Source: Planctomycetaceae bacterium (lineage in GTDB: Bacteria; Planctomycetota; Planctomycetia; Pirellulales; Thermoguttaceae). From it: a stretch of DNA of 6,673 nucleotides. Under the pieces are notes generated by a model. The model was not told where the DNA came from, searched no databases, and worked only from the letters and a program-made list of their open reading frames with translations. Positions 1 through 5,035 of this stretch are shown one piece after another; the stretch's first letter is position 1, and each line of letters begins with the position of its first letter. The position numbers and the translations under genes are program-made. Location: the NCBI GenBank assembly GCA_031259095.1, contig JAIRLW010000060.1:1-6673 (forward strand), given 5' to 3'.

Positions 1-932
1 GTCATACGCGCACGATAATCGACAGTCTCACGATTGATCAATTTTCCCTTGCCGGACAATTCTTTTTTCAAATCGACATTCCATGAACGATCACACAATG
101 TCCCCGTTACAAGAACTGATGGATTGTAAATCGATTCGTTCATAACAAGAAATTTAAACGTCCGCGCCTTCTCGTCATCGAGGCTGTTATATAACGCGTA
201 TTCTTTTTTTGCCTGCTGAATGACTTCTTCAAATACCGGTCTCATTTCTTGACCCAGCTCTAATTGACCGGCAAGCAAAAAACACGACAATATTCCATAT
301 CGCAAAGCAATTGGAGGGATACCCGCCGATCCGGGACCAGGTTTAGCATATATATCTGATCCGCGTTTTCGTCGGGAACGATAAGCGTCATCACTATCTC
401 CCAAGGAAGAAGCCCAATTACTATAATGTAGTCCCTTATTCATGGAACCTACGATATTCGATTCATACAACCTTATTTTTTCCTTTAAATTATCTTGAAT
501 ACATTGGGTCAATAATTTAATACATTTACGACGTGGTAACTTTTTCAAATCCTCAAGAGCTTTAAGAAAACGTCTGTTACTCAACGCTTGGGGAACCATA
601 TATTGGTACAATCTGATTTCACGATCTTCGTGTGTATCAAAAAACAAAGCATCAAATCCTGAATACTCTGTTATTTTGGAGTATCTATACTCGTATAAAT
701 CATTCAACAACGCAAACGATTCTTCGATGGATTCAGATTGCATTTCCTTTATCCACATATCAGTATGCTTGTCGAATGCTTCCATTGCTGGTCCGCCTAT
801 ACCAGGACGATACGGTTCCGCTTCCAAAGTAACCTGATGACTTTGATGCCAATACCGAACACAAAAAAGAACAATCAGATTCAAAACAATAATTACCGCA
901 ACGGCAATATATCTTTTATGCGATGGTCTCAT
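1..932 (-). CDS. Membrane-anchored protein of unknown function, 3' end outside window
   Basis: The frame is open from an ATG at 932 to the left edge, giving about 310 residues with no stop, so the C-terminus is missing. I do not recognise the family. Residues 1-7 are basic (MRPSHKR) and residues 8-25 are a hydrophobic stretch (YIAVAVIIVLNLIVLFCV), which reads as an uncleaved N-terminal signal anchor. The rest is soluble, charged and probably helical, rich in Glu, Lys, Arg and Tyr, with a Gly/Pro-rich patch (KPGPGSAGIPP, near residue 210) before another leucine-rich stretch. Cys24 is not in a convincing lipobox. The start is well supported: an AGGGAGGT ribosome site lies four bases upstream. 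The gene begins 10 bases after the stop of the frame at 943-1137, so it is probably the distal gene of the same transcript. Existence of the gene is secure; function is unknown. Confidence 0.8.
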   Translation of the reverse strand, partial: MRPSHKRYIAVAVIIVLNLIVLFCVRYWHQSHQVTLEAEPYRPGIGGPAMEAFDKHTDMWIKEMQSESIEESFALLNDLYEYRYSKITEYSGFDALFFDTHEDREIRLYQYMVPQALSNRRFLKALEDLKKLPRRKCIKLLTQCIQDNLKEKIRLYESNIVGSMNKGLHYSNWASSLGDSDDAYRSRRKRGSDIYAKPGPGSAGIPPIALRYGILSCFLLAGQLELGQEMRPVFEEVIQQAKKEYALYNSLDDEKARTFKFLVMNESIYNPSVLVTGTLCDRSWNVDLKKELSGKGKLINRETVDYRARM

Positions 933-936
933 CGTT

Positions 937-944
937 ACCTCCCT
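937..944 (-). promoter_or_regulatory. Strong Shine-Dalgarno site for the 932 start
   Basis: The minus strand reads AGGGAGGT, followed by AACG and then ATG at 932. This near-perfect anti-16S match fixes the start of the leftmost gene. It overlaps the TAG stop of the preceding frame (943-945), which suggests translation in series along one mRNA. Confidence 0.8.
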
Positions 945-1137
945 AATTCTTTATGTAAAAGGTGTAAGGTACATTAGTATTTTCCTTATACGTTTCATCG
1001 GTAACAGTCTTTTCATACACTCCTGAAGCATGAAACTTCTCTCGTGTCTTAATGACCGAGTAGAACTTTTCGCCCATTACTGTTGACGTACTGACCTCTG
1101 TAATTTTTATTGAATGATCACTATCTCCTTTGATCAC
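943..1137 (-). CDS. C-terminal part of the split secreted NCHGY protein (His-containing half)
   Basis: This 64-residue frame begins at a GTG (1137-1135) that overlaps the TGA stop of the upstream frame as GTGA, and ends at 943. No ribosome site is visible before the GTG and there is no signal peptide. The sequence reads like the second half of a domain rather than a whole protein: an early DSDHSIKI strand with a conserved-looking His (residue 8), then a segment with TREKFHASGVYEKT. Joined to the upstream product by a -1 shift (…SQLAAV plus VIKGDSDHSIKI…), it gives one continuous secreted protein of about 237 residues. The same frame is open back to a TGA near the DDY codons of the upstream frame, so the shift could lie anywhere in the last dozen or so codons there. 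Alternatives are a sequencing or assembly error, a recent pseudogene, programmed frameshifting, or a genuine small gene read by reinitiation. Confidence 0.5.
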   Translation of the reverse strand: MIKGDSDHSIKITEVSTSTVMGEKFYSVIKTREKFHASGVYEKTVTDETYKENTNVPYTFYIKN

Positions 1138-1655
1138 ACCGCTGCCAGCTGTGACGGATCCGTACTTGCAGTGTAGTCATCAGTTACTAGAGTAATAGGA
1201 CTATCCATCCAATATCCTAACCCTGACGAATAACCATGACAATTCTCTGATAAATAAGCAGTTGCGATTCTTGTATAACCGGATGTAGTTGGATATTTTT
1301 CTTTATCATAATATCGATCAACATCAGCAGCGGTAGCATTTACAACATAAAGAACATCATTATAGATAAATAGATAGGTTGGTAACGGAAATGTCAAATT
1401 TTGAGTTTCCGCATTAGTCAATCTATTACCCTGGCTAGTATATTTACCATTCCAAGTGCCAGCCGGATCGTTTGCATTATAATAGTTACAAGCTTCAGTG
1501 TATGGTGTAATGTTGTGGTAAACATTGGTCGTTTGCGGGATCAATACCCTAGCATTTACTTGGGTTGACTGGAATGTCGGATTGGCTGCCAATGCATCGG
1601 AAACGGGAAACATCGTTACGGTACACAAAAAGACAATGAACATTAACGATTTCAT
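1134..1655 (-). CDS. Secreted protein with NCHGY motif (Cys-containing half of a split gene)
   Basis: The 173-residue product begins with a standard Sec signal peptide: a short n-region (MKS), a hydrophobic core (LMFIVFLCTVTMF) and an ALA cleavage site at residues 21-23. The mature part is Asn-, Thr- and Tyr-rich, as in exported proteins. Near the C-terminus is SENCHGYSSGLGYW (Cys139, His140). An Asn-Cys-His-Gly motif of this kind is seen in planctomycete proteins that look like NlpC/P60- or CHAP-type papain-fold enzymes, where the Cys would be the nucleophile and a His strand follows about 40 residues later. Here the frame stops first, and that His strand appears in the next frame (943-1137). 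The ATG at 1655 gives a good signal peptide but has only a weak GAG upstream; an AAGGAG lies about 110 bases upstream in front of an in-frame ATA. It is the first gene of a probable operon reaching to position 1. The enzyme assignment is tentative. Confidence 0.7.
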   Translation of the reverse strand: MKSLMFIVFLCTVTMFPVSDALAANPTFQSTQVNARVLIPQTTNVYHNITPYTEACNYYNANDPAGTWNGKYTSQGNRLTNAETQNLTFPLPTYLFIYNDVLYVVNATAADVDRYYDKEKYPTTSGYTRIATAYLSENCHGYSSGLGYWMDSPITLVTDDYTASTDPSQLAAV

Positions 1656-1754
1656 TATCTCAATGATTTTTGAGCAACTGTTGTAACAATTTTCAGCAAC
1701 GTTTTTTTGAACTGTAGTAACTACTTCACTTTGGTTTTTTAGGCTTGAATTTTT

Positions 1755-1771
1755 TATTCGAAACTCTCCTT
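1755..1771 (-). promoter_or_regulatory. Orphan AAGGAG ribosome site followed by in-frame ATA
   Basis: The minus strand has AAGGAG (1771-1766), eight bases, then ATA (1757-1755). From that ATA the frame stays open for 34 codons into the ATG at 1655, with an in-frame TAA just upstream at the SD site itself. The extension (IKNSSLKNQSEV…) is polar and would sit ahead of the signal peptide. This is either an ATG lost by mutation, a very rare ATA start, or a chance SD match. Confidence 0.3.
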
Positions 1772-1859
1772 AAAAATTAGGTTTTAAATTTGAATCGGAC
1801 AACATGCCGCGACTCTACTTCTAACACTATACTATATTTAAACTATAGTTTTGAAAACA

Positions 1860-1954
1860 ATCGAAATACAAACGCAAGAGGACGATTATACAACCATTCC
1901 ACAAGAAGACAAATCTAGGAGCAAGTCGGCTAATTGTCCTCCCAAAATTTCGAT
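1860..1954. repeat. Two-part interrupted inverted repeat downstream of ahcY
   Basis: Outer arms are ATCGAAAT (1860-1867) and ATTTCGAT (1947-1954), a perfect 8-bp match. Inner arms are GAGGACGATTA (1878-1888) and TAATTGTCCTC (1931-1941), 10 of 11 matching, with the exception a G-U pair in plus-strand RNA. The interior gaps are 10 and 5 bases and the apical loop is 42 bases. It lies between the ahcY stop and the next gene. It could shape the 3' end of the ahcY transcript, serve as an operator around the enclosed promoter, or be the remains of a small mobile element. No U-tract typical of an intrinsic terminator directly follows. Confidence 0.5.
1885..1912 (-). promoter_or_regulatory. Probable sigma70-type promoter for the 1655-to-1 operon
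   Basis: The minus strand has TTGTCT (1912-1907), a 16-base spacer, and a perfect TATAAT (1890-1885). Transcription would start near 1878, about 220 bases before the ATG at 1655. A weaker pair (TTGTTT 1860-1855, 18 bases, TATAGT 1836-1831) lies further downstream. The promoter sits between the arms of the inverted repeat at 1860-1954, and its -10 box overlaps the inner arm. Confidence 0.4.
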
Positions 1955-1969
1955 ACAATCACTAAATTT

Positions 1970-3286
1970 TTAATACCGGTAAAATTCCGGTTTGTACGGA
2001 CCTTCAATGGGAATATCGAGATATTCCGATTGTTTTTGGGTTAATGTTGTCAATTTTACGCCGATCTGTTCGAGATGCAACCGAGCCACTTCTTCATCGA
2101 GGAGTTTCGGCAAAACATGAACGCCAATCGGATATTTTTCTGTTTCCGTCCAAAGGGCAATTTGAGCCAACGTTTGATTTGTGAACGAGTTGGACATGAC
2201 GAAAGACGGATGACCGGTTGCGCAACCCAAATTAACGAGTCTTCCTTCCGCGAGCAAAAGAATTGAATTACCTTTTGGAAAAGTATATCGATCAACCAAC
2301 GGTTTAATTTGAACTTTTTTAATACCCGGAAATTTTTCCAAACCTTCAACATCGATTTCAACATCGAAGTGCCCGATATTGCAAACGATAGCGTCGTTTT
2401 TCATTTGCTCCATGTGTCGAGCCATAATAATGTCGCAGCAACCGGTTGTTGTTACAAATATATTGCCGATAGAAGCCGCGTCGTCCATTGTCATGACCTG
2501 AAATCCTTCCATTGCGGCTTGCAGAGCGCAAATCGGATCGATTTCGGTAACAATTGTTCTGGCTCCGTAAGACCGCATTGAATGAGCGCAACCTTTGCCA
2601 ACGTCGCCGTAACCGCAAACCACCACCACTTTTCCGGCAACCATGACGTCGGTTGCCCGTTTGATTCCGTCGGCAAGCGATTCCCGACAACCGTAGAGAT
2701 TATCAAATTTGCTTTTTGTTACGGAATCGTTCACACTGATTGCCGGAACTTTGAGTTGTCCTCTGGCGAACATCTGATTGAGGCGATGAACACCGGTTGT
2801 TGTTTCTTCGGAAAGTCCTTTGACATTTTTGATAATTTCGGCGTATTCCTGTTTGTGAAGCAACGCGGTCAGATCACCGCCGTCGTCGAGAATCAGGTTA
2901 AGCGGTTTGCCGTCGGGAAAGATCACGGTTTGTTCGATACACCAATCGAACTCGTCGTCGGTTTCGCCTTTCCATGCGTAAACCGGAACTCCGGTGGCGG
3001 CAATTGCGGCGGCGGCGTGATCTTGTGTCGAAAATTTGTTACAGCTACTCCATGCGACTTCGGCGCCTAACGCGGTCAATGTTTCAATGAGAACTGCCGT
3101 TTGAATCGTCATGTGAATACAACCGGCGATTCTTGCTCCTTGCAATGGTTTCGTTGCCGCATATTTTTTCCGCAACGCCATAAGACCCGGCATTTCGTTT
3201 TCGGCGAGTTGAATTTCTTTCCTACCCCATTCTGCAAGGTTTATATCGGCAATTTTATACGGTAATTTCGATTTTTCGATGGTCAT
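1970..3286 (-). CDS. ahcY: Adenosylhomocysteinase (S-adenosyl-L-homocysteine hydrolase)
   Basis: This cytoplasmic enzyme reversibly hydrolyses S-adenosylhomocysteine to homocysteine and adenosine, relieving product inhibition of methyltransferases and feeding the methionine cycle. The 438-residue product is complete and lacks the roughly 40-residue insert of many bacterial forms, so it is close to the eukaryotic length. Substrate-domain signatures are GCIHMT (55-60), [12 protein letters not shown] (81-92), DDGGDLT (134-140), SEETTTGVH (159-167) and [11 protein letters not shown] (186-196), the last holding the Lys and Asp equivalent to human K186 and D190. The NAD site is GYGDVGKG (225-232), with Glu248 at the end of the next strand (VTEID). 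The C-terminus KPEFYRY matches the family's closing tail that caps the partner subunit's NAD. The ATG at 3286 has AAGGAG (3298-3293) six bases upstream. The gene is flanked by long non-coding spaces and appears monocistronic. I see no defect. Confidence 0.98.
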   Translation of the reverse strand: MTIEKSKLPYKIADINLAEWGRKEIQLAENEMPGLMALRKKYAATKPLQGARIAGCIHMTIQTAVLIETLTALGAEVAWSSCNKFSTQDHAAAAIAATGVPVYAWKGETDDEFDWCIEQTVIFPDGKPLNLILDDGGDLTALLHKQEYAEIIKNVKGLSEETTTGVHRLNQMFARGQLKVPAISVNDSVTKSKFDNLYGCRESLADGIKRATDVMVAGKVVVVCGYGDVGKGCAHSMRSYGARTIVTEIDPICALQAAMEGFQVMTMDDAASIGNIFVTTTGCCDIIMARHMEQMKNDAIVCNIGHFDVEIDVEGLEKFPGIKKVQIKPLVDRYTFPKGNSILLLAEGRLVNLGCATGHPSFVMSNSFTNQTLAQIALWTETEKYPIGVHVLPKLLDEEVARLHLEQIGVKLTTLTQKQSEYLDIPIEGPYKPEFYRY

Positions 3287-3317
3287 GGAATTCTCCTTAA
3301 TCTGTTATTGATTGTTT

Positions 3318-3346
3318 ATCCGACTGGTTCCAAAACCCAACCGGAT
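3318..3346 (-). promoter_or_regulatory. Hairpin in the ahcY leader
   Basis: On the minus strand ATCCGGTTGG (3346-3337) and CCAGTCGGAT (3327-3318) form a 10-bp stem around a 9-base loop. Two of the pairs are G-U in minus-strand RNA but mismatches in plus-strand RNA, so the fold is favoured only in the ahcY transcript. It ends about 20 bases before the AAGGAG site, and AAACAATCAA repeats flank it (3308-3317 and 3360-3369). Further upstream GATAAG (near 3413-3418) and CTTATC (near 3382-3387) could close a second stem around a G-rich segment. A control function is plausible for a gene of the SAM cycle, but I do not recognise a known SAM or SAH riboswitch. Confidence 0.4.
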
Positions 3347-3459
3347 CAGTAAAATTTTCTTGATTGTTTCACATTTTTGAGGATAAGATTAGGTCAGAAC
3401 CCCCAAGGTCGCCTTATCTTGACTAGACAACCAATCCCCAAATTCCAAAATAATCAGAA

Positions 3460-3488
3460 ATTTTCAATTTGTTGAAAAAACATGTCAA
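3460..3488 (-). promoter_or_regulatory. Candidate ahcY promoter
   Basis: A perfect TTGACA (3488-3483) is followed after 17 bases by GAAAAT (3465-3460), four of six to the -10 consensus. This would give a leader of roughly 165 bases containing the hairpin at 3318-3346. Immediately upstream lies TATAAT (3495-3490), which lacks a good -35 but is an alternative that would lengthen the leader. Confidence 0.35.
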
Positions 3489-3540
3489 AATTATAACCAA
3501 ATAACAACTTCTTGAGTAGGGGCGGAGAACGTTAAATAGT

Positions 3541-3638
3541 TGGTAACCTCTAAAAATTCGTTTTTGATCGACCGAAATCGACCCAATTCGACTAAAATCG
3601 ATTTTGGTCGATTTCAGTCGAAGTTTTTAGAAGTTCCC
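3541..3638. repeat. Imperfect inverted-repeat element with four internal 13-mers
   Basis: The ends are related as inverted repeats: GGTAACCTCTAAAAA on the left and the reverse complement of TTTTTAGAAGTTCCC (3624-3638) on the right. Inside are four copies of CGAC[CT][GA]AAATCGA: two forward (3569-3581, 3589-3601) and two inverted (3598-3610, 3608-3620), together using all four combinations at the variable positions. The right half can fold back on the left. No protein of credible composition is encoded. It could be a small non-autonomous element remnant or a cluster of protein-binding sites. Confidence 0.5.
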
Positions 3639-3650
3639 TTAATTAAAATA
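3624..3650 (+). repeat. 27-base direct repeat, copy 1
   Basis: This stretch (TTTTTAGAAGTTCCC then TTAATTAAAATA) recurs at 3976-4001 with one substitution and one missing base. Its first half is also the right end of the inverted-repeat element at 3541-3638, linking the two. Confidence 0.6.
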
Positions 3651-3653
3651 ATC

Positions 3654-3667
3654 GTAATATATCAGTG
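3654..3667 (+). repeat. 14-base repeat, forward copy
   Basis: GTAATATATCAGTG occurs here and as an exact inverted copy at 3932-3945. A 13/14 direct copy lies at 4599-4612 in the leader region of atpC. It follows directly on the 27-base repeat at 3624-3650, so the two may belong to one longer unit. Confidence 0.5.
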
Positions 3668-3740
3668 GAATTTTCCAAAACGTCTTTTAACAGTTTTCGC
3701 AAACCTTATTGTCAATCTTATTTTTTCCTAACAAAACGAT

Positions 3741-3873
3741 TTACCAAAAAACCTCAGCAGCCAAAAATACAACATCTATCCAACCTTATTACCTTATTAA
3801 AAACGTAAACAAATAATGAGGTAATAAGGTTGGTTGTGGAGGGAATCATTTTGCTGCTGAGGTTGTTTAGTAA
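3741..3873. repeat. Long nested inverted repeat (133 bases)
   Basis: Inner arms 3780-3798 and 3815-3833 match at 18 of 19 positions (CCAACCTTATTACC…), the exception being a G-U pair in plus-strand RNA, around a 16-base loop. After a near-symmetric internal loop (18 and 19 bases), outer arms 3741-3761 and 3853-3873 match at 19 of 21, with a perfect CCTCAGCAGC core (3752-3761 with 3853-3862). CCTAA (3727-3731) and TTAGG (3880-3884) may extend it. TGAGGTTGTTT at the right arm (3859-3869) recurs directly at 3891-3901. It could be a miniature transposable element, a structured RNA or a bidirectional transcription barrier; there is no coding capacity. Confidence 0.7.
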
Positions 3874-3931
3874 GAAAAATTAGGCGTCAATGAGGTTGTT
3901 TGTCCAATATTCATACGTGTAAAAAATATTT

Positions 3932-3945
3932 CACTGATATATTAC
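3932..3945 (-). repeat. 14-base repeat, inverted copy
   Basis: CACTGATATATTAC is the exact reverse complement of 3654-3667. Together the copies bracket the long nested inverted repeat at 3741-3873. Confidence 0.5.
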
Positions 3946-3975
3946 AAATAATCAAAAATTTTTGGGTAAATGATA

Positions 3976-4001
3976 TTTTTAGAAATTCCCTAATTAAAAT
4001 A
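3976..4001 (+). repeat. 27-base direct repeat, copy 2
   Basis: This is the second copy of 3624-3650 (TTTTTAGAAATTCCC then TAATTAAAATA). No inverted partner is found next to it, so it looks like a solo end or a fragment of a decayed element. Confidence 0.6.
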
Positions 4002-4066
4002 CTCAACCGGCAAAAGTACAGTTTTTAACCGCTAGAAATTATCGTCTCTCAATCGTTCCACCTTTG

Positions 4067-4085
4067 GTTGCGGCTATGCCGCGAC
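4067..4085. repeat. Short GC-rich palindrome just after atpC
   Basis: GTTGCGGC, a TAT loop and GCCGCGAC form an 8-bp hairpin (one G-U pair in plus-strand RNA), 20 bases downstream of the atpC stop. No U-tract follows on the minus strand, so it is not a classic terminator; it may protect the mRNA 3' end or be a REP-like dispersed palindrome. Its stem, 3-base loop, stem design resembles the hairpin at 4653-4677 on the other side of atpC. Confidence 0.5.
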
Positions 4086-4104
4086 AAATTGTATTCGGTC
4101 TGGT

Positions 4105-4509
4105 TTAACGTTGTTGTTCAGCGATTTTTTTAGCGATACGCAATCGGGCGCGACGGCTGTACAATTTTTCCGCGCGAATTTTTGCCAGTTCCGGCGTATT
4201 GGACGGACGAGCAATGGCGTTGGTTAATTGTTCTTCGGCTCTTGCCACATCAAGGTCTTTCGCCGGCAAGGCGTGCATGGAAAGCAGCGCAACAGTATTG
4301 TCGAGAATTTCAACAAAACCGCCTTCTACATAATAAATGGTCAACTGATTATCTGTTCCGGTAATTCGCAGTTCTCCGGCTCCAAGTCGCGCCACCAACG
4401 GCGTATGACCCGGCAGCACACCGTATTCGCCGTCAATCAACGGCAAAACAACAAATGTTGCGCTAATTTCCAAAACAGTTTTTTCAGGTGTTACAACTAA
4501 ACATTTCAT
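4105..4509 (-). CDS. atpC: F1F0 ATP synthase epsilon subunit
   Basis: Epsilon is the small rotor-stalk subunit of F1; it couples the gamma stalk to the c-ring and can inhibit ATP hydrolysis. The 134-residue product has the family's usual length. Residues 1-85 form the beta-sandwich domain, with the signature DGEYGVLPGHTPLVARLGAGELRI near residues 25-48 and YYVEGGFVEI after it. The rest is the two-helix C-terminal domain (DLDVARAEEQLTNAIAR… then KIRAEKLYSRRARLRIAKKI). I chose the ATG at 4509 because MKCLVVTPEK matches the usual N-terminus. An in-frame ATG at 4590 would add 27 residues with no family counterpart, and neither start has a clear ribosome site. atpC normally follows atpD in the same operon, but here the upstream neighbour is an unrelated oxidoreductase over 500 bases away, so this copy must have its own promoter. 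Confidence 0.95.
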   Translation of the reverse strand: MKCLVVTPEKTVLEISATFVVLPLIDGEYGVLPGHTPLVARLGAGELRITGTDNQLTIYYVEGGFVEILDNTVALLSMHALPAKDLDVARAEEQLTNAIARPSNTPELAKIRAEKLYSRRARLRIAKKIAEQQR

Positions 4510-4598
4510 GGTAATTGAAATTTGTAAATTGATTATTGAAAATCGAAAATTATCCGTAACATACGAATAAACACTACATTTGTCGAACAAAAAATTTT

Positions 4599-4612
4599 GT
4601 AATATTTCAGTG
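4599..4612 (+). repeat. Diverged third copy of the 14-base repeat
   Basis: GTAATATTTCAGTG differs from 3654-3667 at one position and is also followed by a T-rich run. It lies in the probable 5' leader of atpC, about 90 bases upstream of its start. Confidence 0.35.
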
Positions 4613-4621
4613 TAATTTTTT

Positions 4622-4651
4622 TCTATATTATCATTGAGTAGAGTTTTGCAA
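4622..4651 (-). promoter_or_regulatory. Weak candidate promoter for atpC
   Basis: On the minus strand TTGCAA (4651-4646), an 18-base spacer and TATAGA (4627-4622) would start transcription near 4615, giving a leader of about 105 bases. The match is modest and the region is AT-rich, so a chance match is possible. The 11-bp hairpin at 4653-4677 sits immediately upstream. Confidence 0.25.
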
Positions 4652-4652
4652 T

Positions 4653-4677
4653 TTTCCAGTCCCGCAGGGACTGGAAA
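4653..4677. repeat. Perfect 11-bp palindromic hairpin (REP-like)
   Basis: TTTCCAGTCCC, loop GCA, then GGGACTGGAAA: eleven perfect pairs with a 3-base loop. The GC-rich core stands out from its AT-rich surroundings. No T-tract follows on either strand, so an intrinsic terminator is unlikely. Compact perfect palindromes of this kind are often dispersed in many copies (REP-type elements moved by RAYT transposases); membership of such a family here is inference. Confidence 0.65.
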
Positions 4678-4691
4678 TAATTATTACTAAC

Positions 4692-4795
4692 TATACCGTT
4701 TTCACTTTAAAAACCGGTTTTTGAACTGTAAAAACACCTTAAATTGCGGAGTTAAACGAAAAGATAAAACCGGTTTTTAAAAGGAAAACGGTATA
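4692..4795. mobile_element. 104-base element with 30-base terminal inverted repeats (MITE-like)
   Basis: The left end 4692-4721 begins TATACCGTTTTC and runs through AAAAACCGG. The right end 4766-4795 is its reverse complement at 28 of 30 positions; the two mismatches are adjacent. The 44-base centre (4722-4765) is AT-rich and encodes nothing. The element could be read as flanked by TA dinucleotides (TA before TACCG, TA after CGGTA), which would fit a Tc1/IS630-type target duplication, but the TA is part of the symmetry, so this is only suggestive. A large cruciform or transcript hairpin is the alternative reading. No transposase is present. Confidence 0.5.
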
Positions 4796-4942
4796 TCATC
4801 TTTACGATAAAAAATAAAAATTCCGCTGAATAATTACAAATTTTTTTGCTGCTTGTTTGTTTTCTGTTTTTTCCGTTGTACCTTAACATTCGCGTATTTA
4901 AGTTTACGAAAATTAAATTAACGCAATGAATAATGATTTTCA

Positions 4943-5015
4943 ACTACGAAAAACACAAATCGACACGAAAATTATTTTTCCCATCTTTTCGTAAAAATTT
5001 CATGCCTTTCGTAGT
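4943..5015. repeat. Imperfect inverted repeat after the oxidoreductase gene
   Basis: ACTACGAAA (4943-4951) pairs with TTTCGTAGT (5007-5015), and ACGAAAA (4965-4971) with TTTTCGT (4986-4992), separated by unpaired stretches of 13 and 14 bases. The structure begins about 20 bases beyond the oxidoreductase stop and may mark the end of its transcript, although it lacks a classic terminator tail. The rest of 4796-4942 is AT-rich sequence in which I see nothing specific. Confidence 0.4.
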
Positions 5016-5035
5016 GAAGATAAAATTCAGGTTGC

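Noticed and set aside
632..977. Two short plus-strand open frames opposite the leftmost gene
   Set aside because: The minus-strand frame is open over 930 bases with a strong ribosome site and an N-terminal membrane anchor.
2582..3070. Plus-strand 162-codon open frame opposite ahcY
   Set aside because: It is a shadow of the certain ahcY gene on the other strand; the other long frames within 1970-3286 are rejected for the same reason.
3287..3420. Known SAH or SAM riboswitch upstream of ahcY
   Set aside because: Hairpins are present, but I could not match the conserved cores of the known SAH or SAM classes, so only an unassigned leader structure is reported.
3569..3620. Possible CRISPR array from the repeated 13-mers
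   Set aside because: The copies alternate in orientation, partly overlap, and have no regular spacers or neighbouring cas genes.
3540..3731. Plus-strand 63-codon open frame in the repeat region
   Set aside because: It is made of the inverted-repeat element and AT-rich flank, has no ribosome site, and resembles no protein.
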